DNA from: DATKKK01 sp964354625
GTDB taxonomy: Archaea; Thermoproteota; Bathyarchaeia; Bathyarchaeales; Bathycorpusculaceae
DNA length: 64,000 nt
NCBI GenBank assembly: GCA_964354625.1
Contig: CAYHAK010000002.1
Span: 1-64,000, forward strand
Direction: 5' to 3'
Part shown: one piece after another, positions 25,403 to 33,312 of the stretch
How positions within the stretch are numbered: the stretch's first letter is position 1
How the letters are laid out: each line of letters begins with the position of its first letter
Made by a program: the position numbers and the translations under genes
Notes under the pieces: generated by a model
Databases searched by the model: none
What the model saw: the letters and a program-made list of their open reading frames with translations, nothing else
Told to the model about the DNA's origin: nothing

Positions 25403-26575
25403 GTGCTTGGGCCGGAGCATGAATACTCCATTGTTGGCGACGATCTGAAGGTTATGCCCATCGTGGACAGAATTATGAAAGACTTCCACGGTCGCGTGGT
25501 CAACTCCGTCGAGATGCCTGCCTTCACACTCGGCAAAGAGCTTCAACTACACGTTATGGAAATCAAGCCCAACAAGCCTTTCAGGTCGCCTGTTACCTTT
25601 GAGGAGACCATGCAACAAGCCGTTACCATTATGAACGACTTCCTCCAACGCGCGTACAGGGCCAGTCTTCTTGGAACGGGGATGCATCCGCTGCTGAGGC
25701 TTGGAGAAACGGGAGTTTGGCCTCACCGACACAGGCGGATCTACGAGGCCTACAGCAAGGTGTTTAGCCTCCGTCGCCACGGCTGGCTCAACATCCAGAG
25801 CTTCCAGCTTAACCTGCCCTACGCAAACGAGAAAGAAGGAATGCTGTTGCACAATCTGCTTGCTAGCCTCTGCGCGTATCTGCCCGCGGTTGCGGCCTCG
25901 TCCCCGATCTACGAGGGCAAGCTTGGAGAGGATGCAGACAACAGACTACGGTTTTACAAGGAGAATCAGCATGAAGTGCCCTCTGTGACGGGCGACGTGG
26001 TTCCGGAGTACGTGGCCTCGTTTAGAGAGTATGAGGAAAAGGTCATAGGCGGATACTCGGAGGGCTTGGCAGACAGAGGCGCAGGCGAGTTGCTACTCGG
26101 TCAGGAGTGGGTTAATTCGCGCGGCGTGATCTTCAGGTTTGACAGGAGGGCGCTTGAGATTCGGGTTATGGATGAGCAGGAATGCGTTAGGTCAGATGTG
26201 GCCTTGAGCTGCTTTATCCGTGCAGCATTGAGAGGACTTATGATGCAGGGTACGGAGCTTGTGTCTCACGGATCGCTGGTCCGAGACTACCGTTCCGTCG
26301 TGAAGGACGGTCTGAATGCGAAGGTTAAGCATCCACATGGAGCTACTGCGCGTGAAGTGTGTCTCTGGCTGTTGAAGGTGGCCTCGGAAAACGCGACAGA
26401 GGAGGAGGCGAAGTACCTGCCTTTAGTGGCTAAGAGGATTGAGCGGGGTAGCCTGTCTGCACTCGTGCGTGAGAGAGTTCGGGCGAAGGCTCAGAAGACA
26501 GATTTCACAGAAGCCGTCGTCAGCGTGTACTCGCAGCTTATCAAAAGCCTTATTGACAATGAACCATACTTCTGA
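25403..26575 (+). CDS. GCS2-family carboxylate-amine ligase
   Basis: Glutamate-cysteine-ligase type 2 (COOH-NH2 ligase) family, about 390 aa. LGPEHEYSIV at the N-terminus is the family signature (GxEhE), followed by the helical GTGMHPLLR, LNIQSFQLNLPY and RVMDEQECVRSD segments that form the active site. GTG 25403 is the first ordinary start, but the frame is open from 25343 and the family usually has residues before LGPEHE (here TYRTLEV). The true start may therefore be a non-standard ATT or CTG upstream. It is divergent from the RLAN/RimK pair and followed 8 nt later by a YkgJ-family gene. Confidence 0.85.
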   Translation: MLGPEHEYSIVGDDLKVMPIVDRIMKDFHGRVVNSVEMPAFTLGKELQLHVMEIKPNKPFRSPVTFEETMQQAVTIMNDFLQRAYRASLLGTGMHPLLRLGETGVWPHRHRRIYEAYSKVFSLRRHGWLNIQSFQLNLPYANEKEGMLLHNLLASLCAYLPAVAASSPIYEGKLGEDADNRLRFYKENQHEVPSVTGDVVPEYVASFREYEEKVIGGYSEGLADRGAGELLLGQEWVNSRGVIFRFDRRALEIRVMDEQECVRSDVALSCFIRAALRGLMMQGTELVSHGSLVRDYRSVVKDGLNAKVKHPHGATAREVCLWLLKVASENATEEEAKYLPLVAKRIERGSLSALVRERVRAKAQKTDFTEAVVSVYSQLIKSLIDNEPYF

Positions 26576-26583
26576 AAGATTCG

Positions 26584-27144
26584 GTGATTTACATGCCACG
26601 GAAAGGCGAAGAAACTAGGCAGGACAACTTCATCGCCACGTGTAGCCGCTGCAAAACCAACTGGGGCTGCTGCCTAGGCACAAGGCCGCCGATAACCGGC
26701 GAACGCAGAAAAATCATCGAAACATACCTGAAAGAACAGGGCATAAGAATCGACAGCCCGTTCGCCGAGGAGGACTACATTTTTCCGAGGGAACAGACGA
26801 GCGGCTACTGCGTTTTCCGAAATGACAAAACAGGCGAATGCATAGTCCACACAGTGAAGCCTGAAACCTGCGTGTCTGGCCCAGTGACGTTCGATATCAA
26901 CATGTGCACGGGCAAGATTGAATGGTTTCTGAAGATGAACAAGATATGCGACCTCGCAGACGTAGTGGCTAAGGCTGAGGAACCACTCCAGAAGCATCTG
27001 GCTGTAGCAAAAAGGGAGATAACACACTTAGTGAAACAGCTTGACAGCGAGGCGCTCAAGGCGGTCCTGAAGAAGGACGAACCTGAGACGTTCAAGATAG
27101 GCGAAGACGATGCGGATAGCGACGTGTGGGACAAGCTACGCTAG
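26584..27144 (+). CDS. YkgJ-family cysteine-cluster protein
   Basis: A 186-aa protein of the YkgJ/UPF0153 Zn/Fe-chelating family. The N-terminal cluster is CSRCKTNWGCC (Cys20, 23, 29, 30), with later cysteines at SGYCVF, GECIVH and ETCVSGP that complete the family pattern. These proteins bind iron or zinc; their reaction is poorly known. The start is GTG 26584, with an in-frame ATG 9 nt later. It is in the same transcription unit as the GCS2 ligase, so it may modify the same product. Confidence 0.8.
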   Translation: MIYMPRKGEETRQDNFIATCSRCKTNWGCCLGTRPPITGERRKIIETYLKEQGIRIDSPFAEEDYIFPREQTSGYCVFRNDKTGECIVHTVKPETCVSGPVTFDINMCTGKIEWFLKMNKICDLADVVAKAEEPLQKHLAVAKREITHLVKQLDSEALKAVLKKDEPETFKIGEDDADSDVWDKLR

Positions 27145-27494
27145 TTGCGTATTCTGAATCTGACTTTCGAATATTGACGATCAATACGCAGACTTCAGAT
27201 CATAGAAATCCCCACGCCTCGTTACTCTCAGGAAAGGTGTATGGGAATGGTTGGTGCAAACAAGAACAGCTGCCTGGTCGAGGTCATGGTTCCCTCGGGT
27301 TCTAAGGGATGGCAGAAAGTCGTGAATCAGGAGTCAAGCTGTTGCAATACCGCGCAACGATAAGCAAACAATCGCAATTCGCCCAATCCTTTCTCCGAAG
27401 GCAAAAACCCGCGCGCGCTGAACTATTTTGAAATGATCAGTTCGCCCAACTAGTTTGGTTCTGATGTCTGACTTGCCAAGAAACGAAGATAGCT
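27145..27494. other. Non-coding stretch with one small ORF
   Basis: Mostly non-coding. Its contents are a possible 40-codon ORF (27241-27363) and GCGCGCGCTG at 27411-27420, a one-base variant of the dispersed motif. Nothing else is recognisable. Confidence 0.5.
27241..27363 (+). CDS. Possible 40-aa small protein
   Basis: ATG preceded by AGGAAAGGTGT, a plausible ribosome-binding sequence; product begins MGMVGANKNSCLVEVMVP and contains a CC pair near the end. No family recognised. It could equally be a remnant or chance. Confidence 0.2.
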   Translation: MGMVGANKNSCLVEVMVPSGSKGWQKVVNQESSCCNTAQR

Positions 27495-27615
27495 TGGCGG
27501 GCCCGCGGGGATTTGAACCCCGGTTCTCCGGCTTTCTTCCGCTTTGAAGCGCCCGGAGGCTTACACACCGTTTACATGCGGTTCGGCGCCTTGATCCGTA
27601 CTGGGCAACGGGCCC
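27495..27615 (-). tRNA. tRNA-Arg (anticodon CCG) with two introns
   Basis: Acceptor GGGCCCG/CGGGCCC, D stem GCC/GGC, T arm CGGGG/CCCCG with TTCAAAT, discriminator G, CCA encoded (27497-27495). The anticodon arm is 42 nt too long. Two bulge-helix-bulge motifs account for exactly 42 nt. Intron 1 (27583-27561, 23 nt, position 29/30): bulge CG^A, helix GCGC/GTGT, inner helix ACCG/CGGT, bulge AA^G. Intron 2 (27552-27534, 19 nt, canonical 37/38): inner hairpin CGCT/AGCG, bulges GG^G and AA^A. Splicing gives stem CCGGC/GCCGG and loop CTCCGGA, anticodon CCG. Confidence 0.85.
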
Positions 27616-27670
27616 ACTGTAGGCTACGGTATTGGAAGTTGCTGGAATTAATCGTTGCTGTCCTTCCGTA

Positions 27671-27680
27671 GCGCGCGCTA
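27671..27680 (+). repeat. GCGCGCGCTA dispersed motif, copy 5
   Basis: Exact copy, here part of the perfect 12-bp palindrome TAGCGCGCGCTA (27669-27680), between tRNA-Arg and the RHH regulator. Confidence 0.7.
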
Positions 27681-27719
27681 TAGAGGGTCAGGATCTCTGC
27701 TGAGCGCGAAGTTCTGCAC

Positions 27720-28220
27720 CTATGCTTCTGCTAGTTCTTCGCTTATCCACCATGCCTTCTTCTTGCCTGACCTTTCGCCCGCGCAAAACTCGATGATAGG
27801 CTTGCCCAGCTGTTTTCTTGATGCGCTCTGGATGCGCCTCAGCCTGTTCAGCACTAGCCAACGGTTCGTCTTCAAATACTCTGCAAGCTCAGGAGTCGTT
27901 CCACCCTTGTAGTGCATCAGGTAGTCGATGATCTTGTGATCCAGATCGTCCAAGCCGAACGAGTGCGGATTCACTTTTCCGCGGTCGTATGTGAGCATCT
28001 CCAGGTCGGCAAGGTATTTCTTGACTTGCGAGAACTCTTGCCACATTTTCTCAAATCGATTCTCCAACTCCAAAACCCTGTCAGCCTTCGGCGTCTTCTG
28101 CAACTTCTCCATAATCGCATCGCGTAGAAAGCCGCTTCTGTCGCCCTCAGGTACTCGAAGGCACAGCTCGCTGTACATTTCGTCTGGAATCTTCACGGAA
28201 ATCGTACGCATCTCACTCAC
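27720..28220 (-). CDS. RHH plus winged-helix transcription regulator
   Basis: A 166-aa DNA-binding protein with two domains. The N-terminus RTISVKIPDEMYSELCLR with SGFLRDAIMEKL is a ribbon-helix-helix (CopG/MetJ) fold. After a coiled-coil linker (LELENRFEKMWQEFSQVKKY), the C-terminal half DHKIIDYLMHYKGGTTPEL plus KTNRWLVLNRLRRIQ reads as a winged helix with a basic wing. Such a fusion is unusual but seen in archaea. It is divergent from the damaged FBP aldolase/phosphatase gene; its target is unknown. Confidence 0.7.
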   Translation of the reverse strand: MSEMRTISVKIPDEMYSELCLRVPEGDRSGFLRDAIMEKLQKTPKADRVLELENRFEKMWQEFSQVKKYLADLEMLTYDRGKVNPHSFGLDDLDHKIIDYLMHYKGGTTPELAEYLKTNRWLVLNRLRRIQSASRKQLGKPIIEFCAGERSGKKKAWWISEELAEA

Positions 28221-28351
28221 GGCAAACCCTCACACCCGTTCAACTGCGTAACCTCTATTGTGGCATGGTTCTTTTACGACTTTTCTCTAGCAAGTTTTTT
28301 AAATGCTCCCCGCCGAGTATAATTTGGGAGAAGGTTTCTAGGTGTTTGCGT

Positions 28352-29470
28352 ATGGCTAAAGACCACGATCTCTCTCATTAAATGCGACGTAGGCTCGCTT
28401 GCCGGCCACTATATCGTTCCTCAGCCGCTTTTCAACATAGCTGAAAAGAACCTCAAACAGGCCTAGGAAACAAGCCTCATCAACAACTACTACGTCTTCA
28501 ACGCTGGCGACGACATCCAACTGCTCATGGTCCACCAGAAAGGCGAGTCTGTGGATTTCGGGGTCTGACTCGCCTTCAGCCCCTTTCGCGAGGCTGCAGA
28601 CAAAGCTCTCGAACTCGAACTCTACGGCGCAGGACAAGACCTCCTCAAAGACGCCTTCAGCGGCAACATCCGTGGCATGGGACCCGGAGTCGCAGAAATG
28701 GAAATAGAAGAAAGGCCCTCAGACCCCGTCGTCGTCTTCGCAGCCGACAAGACCAGCGCAGGCGCATTCAACTTCCCACTATTCCGCATATTCGCCGACC
28801 CCATGAACACAGCCGGACTAGTTATAGACCCCAACATGGCAGGAGGCTTCAAATTCCAAGTCATGGACACCATGGACAACGCCAAAGTCATCCTCAAGAC
28901 CCCGGAAGAAGCCTATGACCTGATCGCGCTAATCGGAACCGTGCAGCGCTACATGGTCTCACGCGTCTGGCGGACCACCGACAACCTCATATGCGCAACA
29001 GGCAGCGTAACCAGGCTCTCACAAATAGCCGGCAAATACGTCGGCAAAGATGACCCCGTCATGATCACACGTGGACAACACGGGCTCCCAGCAGTAGGCG
29101 AAATCCTCGTGCCGTTCATGCACAGCTACTTGGTGGAAGGATGGATGCGAGGTAGTCATTGGGACCCAATAATGCCCGTGGGCCTCAAAGACTCAAAATG
29201 CACCGCCTTCGACGGACCACCAGACTCGTCGCACTGGGCTTCCAAGTGCCAAACGGTAAAATCGCCTGCGACGACACAGGCAAACCCTTGATCGCAGACA
29301 TGTTCGACGACTCAGCATTTGACATCGCCAGACGAGAAGCACAAGAACTAGCCTGCACACTCAGACGAATGGGAGAATTCGAACCAGCACGACTGGGTCC
29401 CGAGGAAATGGAGTACACTACCCTACAGCAGACTCTGGAAAAACTGAAGGAACGTTTCAAACCAGCGTAA
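28352..29470 (+). pseudogene. Fructose-1,6-bisphosphate aldolase/phosphatase, multiply disrupted
   Basis: Archaeal bifunctional gluconeogenic enzyme, recognisable throughout (IKCDVGSLAGHYIV, LYGAGQDLLKDAF, GNIRGMGPGVAEME, GQHGLPAVGEIL, GWMRGSHW). Four lesions: an extra A in the AAA at codon 3 (ATGGCTAAAGACC); TAG at 28464-28466; a 17-bp inversion at 28550-28566 that creates TGA 28566-28568; and a missing base near 29214 shifting GPP into the frame of RLVALGFQVPNG. Reinverting 28550-28566 restores KGESDPEIHRLAF, the family sequence. The rest keeps coding character, so decay is recent, or this stretch is badly sequenced. Confidence 0.88.
28540..28576. repeat. Inverted repeat flanking a 17-bp micro-inversion
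   Basis: AAGGCGAGTC (28540-28549) and GACTCGCCTT (28567-28576) are perfect 10-bp inverted repeats around 17 bp. The central segment encodes the expected FBP aldolase/phosphatase residues only when read on the opposite strand. Confidence 0.85.
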
Positions 29471-29484
29471 CGCAGGGCTCAGCT

Positions 29485-30045
29485 TCACGCTTGCAGTGGC
29501 TGGCCTCTTATCTTAGCCAGCTCCTCAACCCGCTTCCCAACAACCTCGCAAAGTTTCTTTCTAAGCTCCTCACCGAGCATCTTCTGTTCCCTAACCAGCA
29601 ACGTTTTCCTAGCCAATTCAGCATCACCCAAACCAGTGAACCAAGCCTCGAAATCGCCGCGATGAACATGGAACTCTACTGCGCTCACGTCCATACTTCG
29701 TATCTTGTCGCAGAAGTCGCTTAAGCTTGCGGCAAAAGTGTTCAGAGGTTTGCCGACATCGGCATAGAAGTGAAAGGCTTTGTCTGCTGGCTGGTAGGTC
29801 AAGATCTCAGTTGCCTTGTCTCTGTCAGCCTCCATGATTCCAAGCGATTTCCTGCCCTTCTCCGTTATGACATAGAAACCCTTCTCAGGGCACTTGGTAT
29901 AATCCAACTTCGTCAGGCCTATTATGTGCATCATGACGGCGGGAAACTGCACGCCAGTGTCCTTTGCGATCTCTTGGGCCCTGGTGGGCTTGTCAAGCAT
30001 CCACATCGTCTCAAGAATCAACCGTTTAACAGGTGATATGCTCAT
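29485..30045 (-). CDS. Winged-helix regulator with DUF5752-like domain
   Basis: About 186 aa. The N-terminal half (PVKRLILETMWMLDKPTRAQ, then GVQFPAVMMHIIGLTKLDY) is a winged-helix DNA-binding domain. The C-terminal half, ADKAFHFYADVG, SAVEFHVHRGDFEAWFTGLG and DAELARKTLL, matches the DUF5752 pattern of archaeal proteins. The start is the ATG ending at 30045, supported by a TATA box at 30070-30078; the frame is open to 30099. Convergent with the FBP aldolase/phosphatase remnant. Confidence 0.7.
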   Translation of the reverse strand: MSISPVKRLILETMWMLDKPTRAQEIAKDTGVQFPAVMMHIIGLTKLDYTKCPEKGFYVITEKGRKSLGIMEADRDKATEILTYQPADKAFHFYADVGKPLNTFAASLSDFCDKIRSMDVSAVEFHVHRGDFEAWFTGLGDAELARKTLLVREQKMLGEELRKKLCEVVGKRVEELAKIRGQPLQA

Positions 30046-30069
30046 CTTGTTGCACTCTTCTCCTAAACC

Positions 30070-30078
30070 ATATATGTA
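30070..30078 (-). promoter_or_regulatory. TATA box for the DUF5752-like regulator
   Basis: Minus-strand TACATATAT about 28 nt before the ATG at 30045; spacing fits a leaderless message and excludes the upstream in-frame start at 30099. Confidence 0.5.
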
Positions 30079-30310
30079 TGTGCCTAATAGACTTTTCAAA
30101 CTTTCCCTTCCCAGAGCCGCTTGGGAAGACTCTAAACAGTCAAAAACCCCAAATCAGCCAAAGCAAACACCGGAAAAACGATCCAAACACCCTGCACATC
30201 AAACAAAAAAAGGTAGGCCAGATGAGAACCCGCATGATTGAATGGAATCAAGCACTGCGCAAAATTGGTGCAGTCAAGAAGAACCCGACAAGACCATAGT
30301 GGAGCTCGCA

Positions 30311-30320
30311 GCGCGCGCTA
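30311..30320 (+). repeat. GCGCGCGCTA dispersed motif, copy 6
   Basis: Exact copy, between two short decayed open frames. Confidence 0.7.
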
Positions 30321-30366
30321 AGAAGTGGAAAGGGATGTTCTACATCATTTCGTAGGCAGGGAGGAA

Positions 30367-30500
30367 ATGAGTGAGCTCATGAAAGGTTTCAAAATAGTGC
30401 GTTTTGAGTTGGAGGAGCAGATGGTGAGGACAAACTCTACAGCATCTGGCCGGTCAAGGCCATAGAGTACGTATTCGAGATTAGGAACATAAATAAGTAA
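30367..30500 (+). pseudogene. Small frameshifted ORF
   Basis: ATG preceded by AGGGAGG. The first frame gives MSELMKGFKIVRFELEEQM; restoring one G to ATGGTGAGG lets it continue as GEDKLYSIWPVKAIEYVFEI and stop at 30498-30500. The amphipathic character on both sides of the shift suggests one former protein of about 44 aa. Family unknown. Confidence 0.35.
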
Positions 30501-30551
30501 TGCTTTAGTAAACAGTAAGGCAACACTCGACTAGGTCAAGACGGTGAAATA

Positions 30552-31802
30552 ATGAAGCTGGCTGTTCTCGTTTACGAGTATCCTCCAAAGATCGTAGGCG
30601 GCCTGGGCACGTATGCCGCGGAAATCACACGCAAGTTTGTCCTCTCTGACAATGACGTTACTGTTTTCACGATGAACGATGATGCTGGTGGCCTTCCGAC
30701 AAGGGAGATTTGGCGCGGCATAGAAATCCACCGCCCACAGCACATCGACATCAGCGACTCTTTGCCAGATGTGGTGGCTGAGGACATCAGAAAATGGGGC
30801 AGAGGCATCCACATGTTCTCCAAGATTATGGTTTACAATTACCTGAGCGCCTCGAAGCTCATCAACGAGCTCATCCGCAAGGAAAGCATTAAATACGACA
30901 TTGTAGTCGCCCACGACTGGCTCTCGGCAATTGGTGGAATGACCGTTAAGAGAGAAGTGGGTCTTCCCTTCGCGTTTCACGTACACTCCACGGAAAAAGG
31001 AAGAACCCTCGGCAACGGCTCCGAAACCGTAACCAACATGGAACTCCACGCTGCAAACGCAGCCGATCTCATCGTCACCGTCTCGTATGCCATGAAGGAA
31101 GAGCTTACACAGCTTGGCTTTCCGAAAGAGAAGATTCAAGTGTCCTATAACGGTGTTGACCCGCAGAAATACAATCCTGAAGCTGTAACAGGTGAGCAGA
31201 TACAGAGGGTTAGGGCTCTCTACGGCATCAGAGATGATGAACCCTTGATTCTGTTCATAGGCAGGCTCGTCGGCGTCAAAGGCGTTGACCGGCTCATTAT
31301 GGCTATGCCTAATATCCTGCAGAAAATTCCCAAAGCCAAGCTAGTCATAGTAGGACTAGGCGACCTCCAAGAATACCTCGCCAACCTAGTCAAAACGATG
31401 AGACTCGACAACTGCGTCAAGTTCCGCTTCGAATTCGTTCCGGAAGAAGAGCGAATCCAGCACTATGCAGCATGCGACGTAGCCGTATTCCCAAGCCTGT
31501 ACGAGCCCTTCGGCATCGTCGTCCTCGAAGCCATGAGCATGGCAAAACCCGTCGTGGTCGGCGCAGCAGGCATAAGCGGCATGCGCGAAATCGTCATTTC
31601 ATGCGGCGAGGAACAATGCGGATACCACGTAAACCCGACGAACCCTCCAGACATTGCTTGGGGCATAGTCAGCACGCTCGAAAACCCAGACAGGAAAAAA
31701 TGGCTCGGACAAAACGGCAGACGTCGCGTCCTGAGCGAGTTCACGTGGGAGAAGATAGCCGAAAAGACTCTTGGACTATATGAACAAATAATCAAACGCT
31801 AA
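30552..31802 (+). CDS. Glycosyltransferase, GT4 family
   Basis: Retaining GT-B glycosyltransferase, 416 aa. The N-terminal domain has VYEYPPKIVGGLGTYA, the glycine-rich donor loop. The C-terminal domain has LILFIGRLVGVKGVDRLI, the E-x7-E motif in YEPFGIVVLEAMS, and a family-typical LGLYEQII end. It resembles archaeal GT4/glycogen-synthase-like enzymes; the acceptor is not predictable. It is a stand-alone gene with a nucleotidyltransferase gene 39 nt downstream on the same strand. Confidence 0.88.
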   Translation: MKLAVLVYEYPPKIVGGLGTYAAEITRKFVLSDNDVTVFTMNDDAGGLPTREIWRGIEIHRPQHIDISDSLPDVVAEDIRKWGRGIHMFSKIMVYNYLSASKLINELIRKESIKYDIVVAHDWLSAIGGMTVKREVGLPFAFHVHSTEKGRTLGNGSETVTNMELHAANAADLIVTVSYAMKEELTQLGFPKEKIQVSYNGVDPQKYNPEAVTGEQIQRVRALYGIRDDEPLILFIGRLVGVKGVDRLIMAMPNILQKIPKAKLVIVGLGDLQEYLANLVKTMRLDNCVKFRFEFVPEEERIQHYAACDVAVFPSLYEPFGIVVLEAMSMAKPVVVGAAGISGMREIVISCGEEQCGYHVNPTNPPDIAWGIVSTLENPDRKKWLGQNGRRRVLSEFTWEKIAEKTLGLYEQIIKR

Positions 31803-31841
31803 GCTTCAGCACATTTCATGCTTCTCTAGGAGGGTGAGTTC

Positions 31842-32471
31842 TTGGAGGTTGGTTCCAGGAGTTTGAGACAAAGGATCGCGAGAGAAGCCGCAAGCCTTCT
31901 GTATTCTGGCGCGGAGAAAGAGTTCAAGCAAGCGAAGCTGAAGGCTGCAAGAACGCTCAACGGCTCCTTTCTTCCAACAAACCTTGAAGTTGCACTTGAA
32001 CTAGACACAATGGCTGAAGAAAAAGAAGGCTCCGCCAGAAAGGAACGTCTAGTCAGAATGCGCAGAGAAGCCCTGAAAACGATGAAAGCCCTCAAAGCAT
32101 ACACGCCACTTCTAGTTGGAAGCGTCTGGCGAGGAACCATACATCGGGATAGCGACATAGACATAGCGACGTACCACGATGAACCAGAAGACGTGTTGAG
32201 GGTTCTGAAACAGAACACGATCAAGGTAAGGCAAACGGAATGGGTTGCTGTGACCAAGAAGGGAAAGAGAAGGGGGTCTTTTCACGTTTATGCGGAAATG
32301 CTGGACAAGGAAAAAGTGGAGATAAAGGTCGACAGTCCAGAGGAAGCCGGGAAAAAAGAGAAGTGTGAGATATATGGCGATGAGATCAGAGGCCTCAACA
32401 TCTATGAGCTTGAGAAACTACTGAAAGAAAACCCAACGCAACGATTTGTGCCGAGTGATCGTTGGATCTAG
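31842..32471 (+). CDS. Nucleotidyltransferase-fold protein
   Basis: A 209-aa protein with a polymerase-beta-type nucleotidyltransferase core: LLVGSVWRGTIHRDSDIDIA carries the GS motif and the DxD metal pair, and a third acidic position is likely in VEIKVDSP. A long basic helical N-terminus precedes it. It resembles archaeal stand-alone relatives of CCA-adding/poly(A) enzymes; the substrate is unknown. The start is TTG 31842 after GAGGGTGA. The DUF2095-like gene follows. Confidence 0.75.
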   Translation: MEVGSRSLRQRIAREAASLLYSGAEKEFKQAKLKAARTLNGSFLPTNLEVALELDTMAEEKEGSARKERLVRMRREALKTMKALKAYTPLLVGSVWRGTIHRDSDIDIATYHDEPEDVLRVLKQNTIKVRQTEWVAVTKKGKRRGSFHVYAEMLDKEKVEIKVDSPEEAGKKEKCEIYGDEIRGLNIYELEKLLKENPTQRFVPSDRWI

Positions 32472-32544
32472 TCCAAGATATTCAAATATGCGGGTCTATC
32501 CACGGATAGAACCATGATGACTTAGCGTCTCTTGAGGTGCCAAC

Positions 32545-32895
32545 ATGACGCGCGCGCTCAACAAGAAGTCGTTCAAGAGAATGTTCCCAAACTTGGCCAA
32601 CGAGATGGAATCTGACGAAAGCAAAGCTGACATAAACTCCGTGCGGACAGACGATCACTCTGGAGAAAGAGCAGCCTCAACAAGGTTCGCTCACTACGTT
32701 CCCGACGTGATTGACTTCATCCGACGTTGCGACACTGAGAAACAGGCAGAGGAAATAATATCTTACATGGAGAAGCAGGGCGAGATAGGACGGGAGTATA
32801 GCCAGAGGCTCATGCAGCAACTCAGGAAGAAGGGCGTCCGAGGCTTCGGACCCAAGAAGGAAGAAGACTACTATCTCAAACACGGTGAACAATGA
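32545..32895 (+). CDS. DUF2095-like archaeal protein
   Basis: A 116-aa basic protein. The N-terminus FKRMFPNLANEME and internal HYVPDVIDFIRRCDTEKQAE, with C-terminal YSQRLMQQLRKKGVRGFGPK, fit my memory of the archaeal DUF2095 family, function unknown. The gene includes an alternating CG run (ACGCGCGCGCTC at codons 2-5), one of the few copies of that type inside a coding region. It follows the nucleotidyltransferase by 73 nt. Confidence 0.55.
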   Translation: MTRALNKKSFKRMFPNLANEMESDESKADINSVRTDDHSGERAASTRFAHYVPDVIDFIRRCDTEKQAEEIISYMEKQGEIGREYSQRLMQQLRKKGVRGFGPKKEEDYYLKHGEQ

Positions 32896-33312
32896 CCGAA
32901 TAGAAGACAGCGTAGCGACGTTTGTGGTTCTCGGAAGCCAACTTGGCTTTAGCCAGACTGGAAGTGACAAGGTCTTTGGAAGACACAAGCCGGAAAGGAT
33001 TTGGCAATTGAACAATGGGTCTTCGTTTTTGTTCGAGTACCACAGTGGTAAGATAGGCAGTGACGTATCTCGTCGCCATAGAATTGGTGCTGACAACTAT
33101 GCCTTTTCTCCTAGTCTTGCTCGCTAGTCTTTCACTCAGCGACTCACTTCGTGTTCAATGCGACCTTCTTCTTAGTCTTGCATATGCACCGTTATTGTGT
33201 GGCTCTGTCTTGTTGCGAGAAGGTAAGTATATACGTGACTTGCGAGGTGTATTTCTAAAAGTAAATAAATGGGCTTGTCAATAGATAGGAATCCTGATAA
33301 TCTGGAGATAGC
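32896..33312. other. Intergenic stretch, no supported gene
   Basis: About 400 nt with only weak open frames; one of 80 codons starts at a GTG inside the previous gene (32885-33127) but has no recognisable protein features. A TATA-like AGTATATAC near 33227 and AAATAAATG near 33262 may be promoters for the membrane protein at 33313. Confidence 0.4.

Larger units (their letters stand above)
30100..30551. other. Intergenic stretch with small decayed ORF
   Basis: Holds the promoter region of the DUF5752-like gene, the GCGCGCGCTA motif at 30311-30320, and a frameshifted small ORF at 30367-30500. The motif lies inside a short open frame reading QEEPDKTIVELAARAKKWKG, possibly a remnant. A TATA-like ATAAATAAG at about 30490 could serve the glycosyltransferase. 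Confidence 0.45.

Noticed and set aside
28540..28576. Programmed phase-variation switch
   Set aside because: Attractive, but the same gene carries three unrelated lesions and no dedicated invertase site is seen, so on/off control of a working gene is not supported.
28356..28637. Minus-strand open frame containing ESDPEIHRLAF
   Set aside because: It is not a gene of its own. This segment is the inverted piece of the FBP aldolase/phosphatase; the remainder of the frame is antisense.
32885..33127. 80-codon open frame starting within the DUF2095-like gene
   Set aside because: No ribosome-binding sequence, no recognisable motif, and a competing minus-strand frame of the same length.
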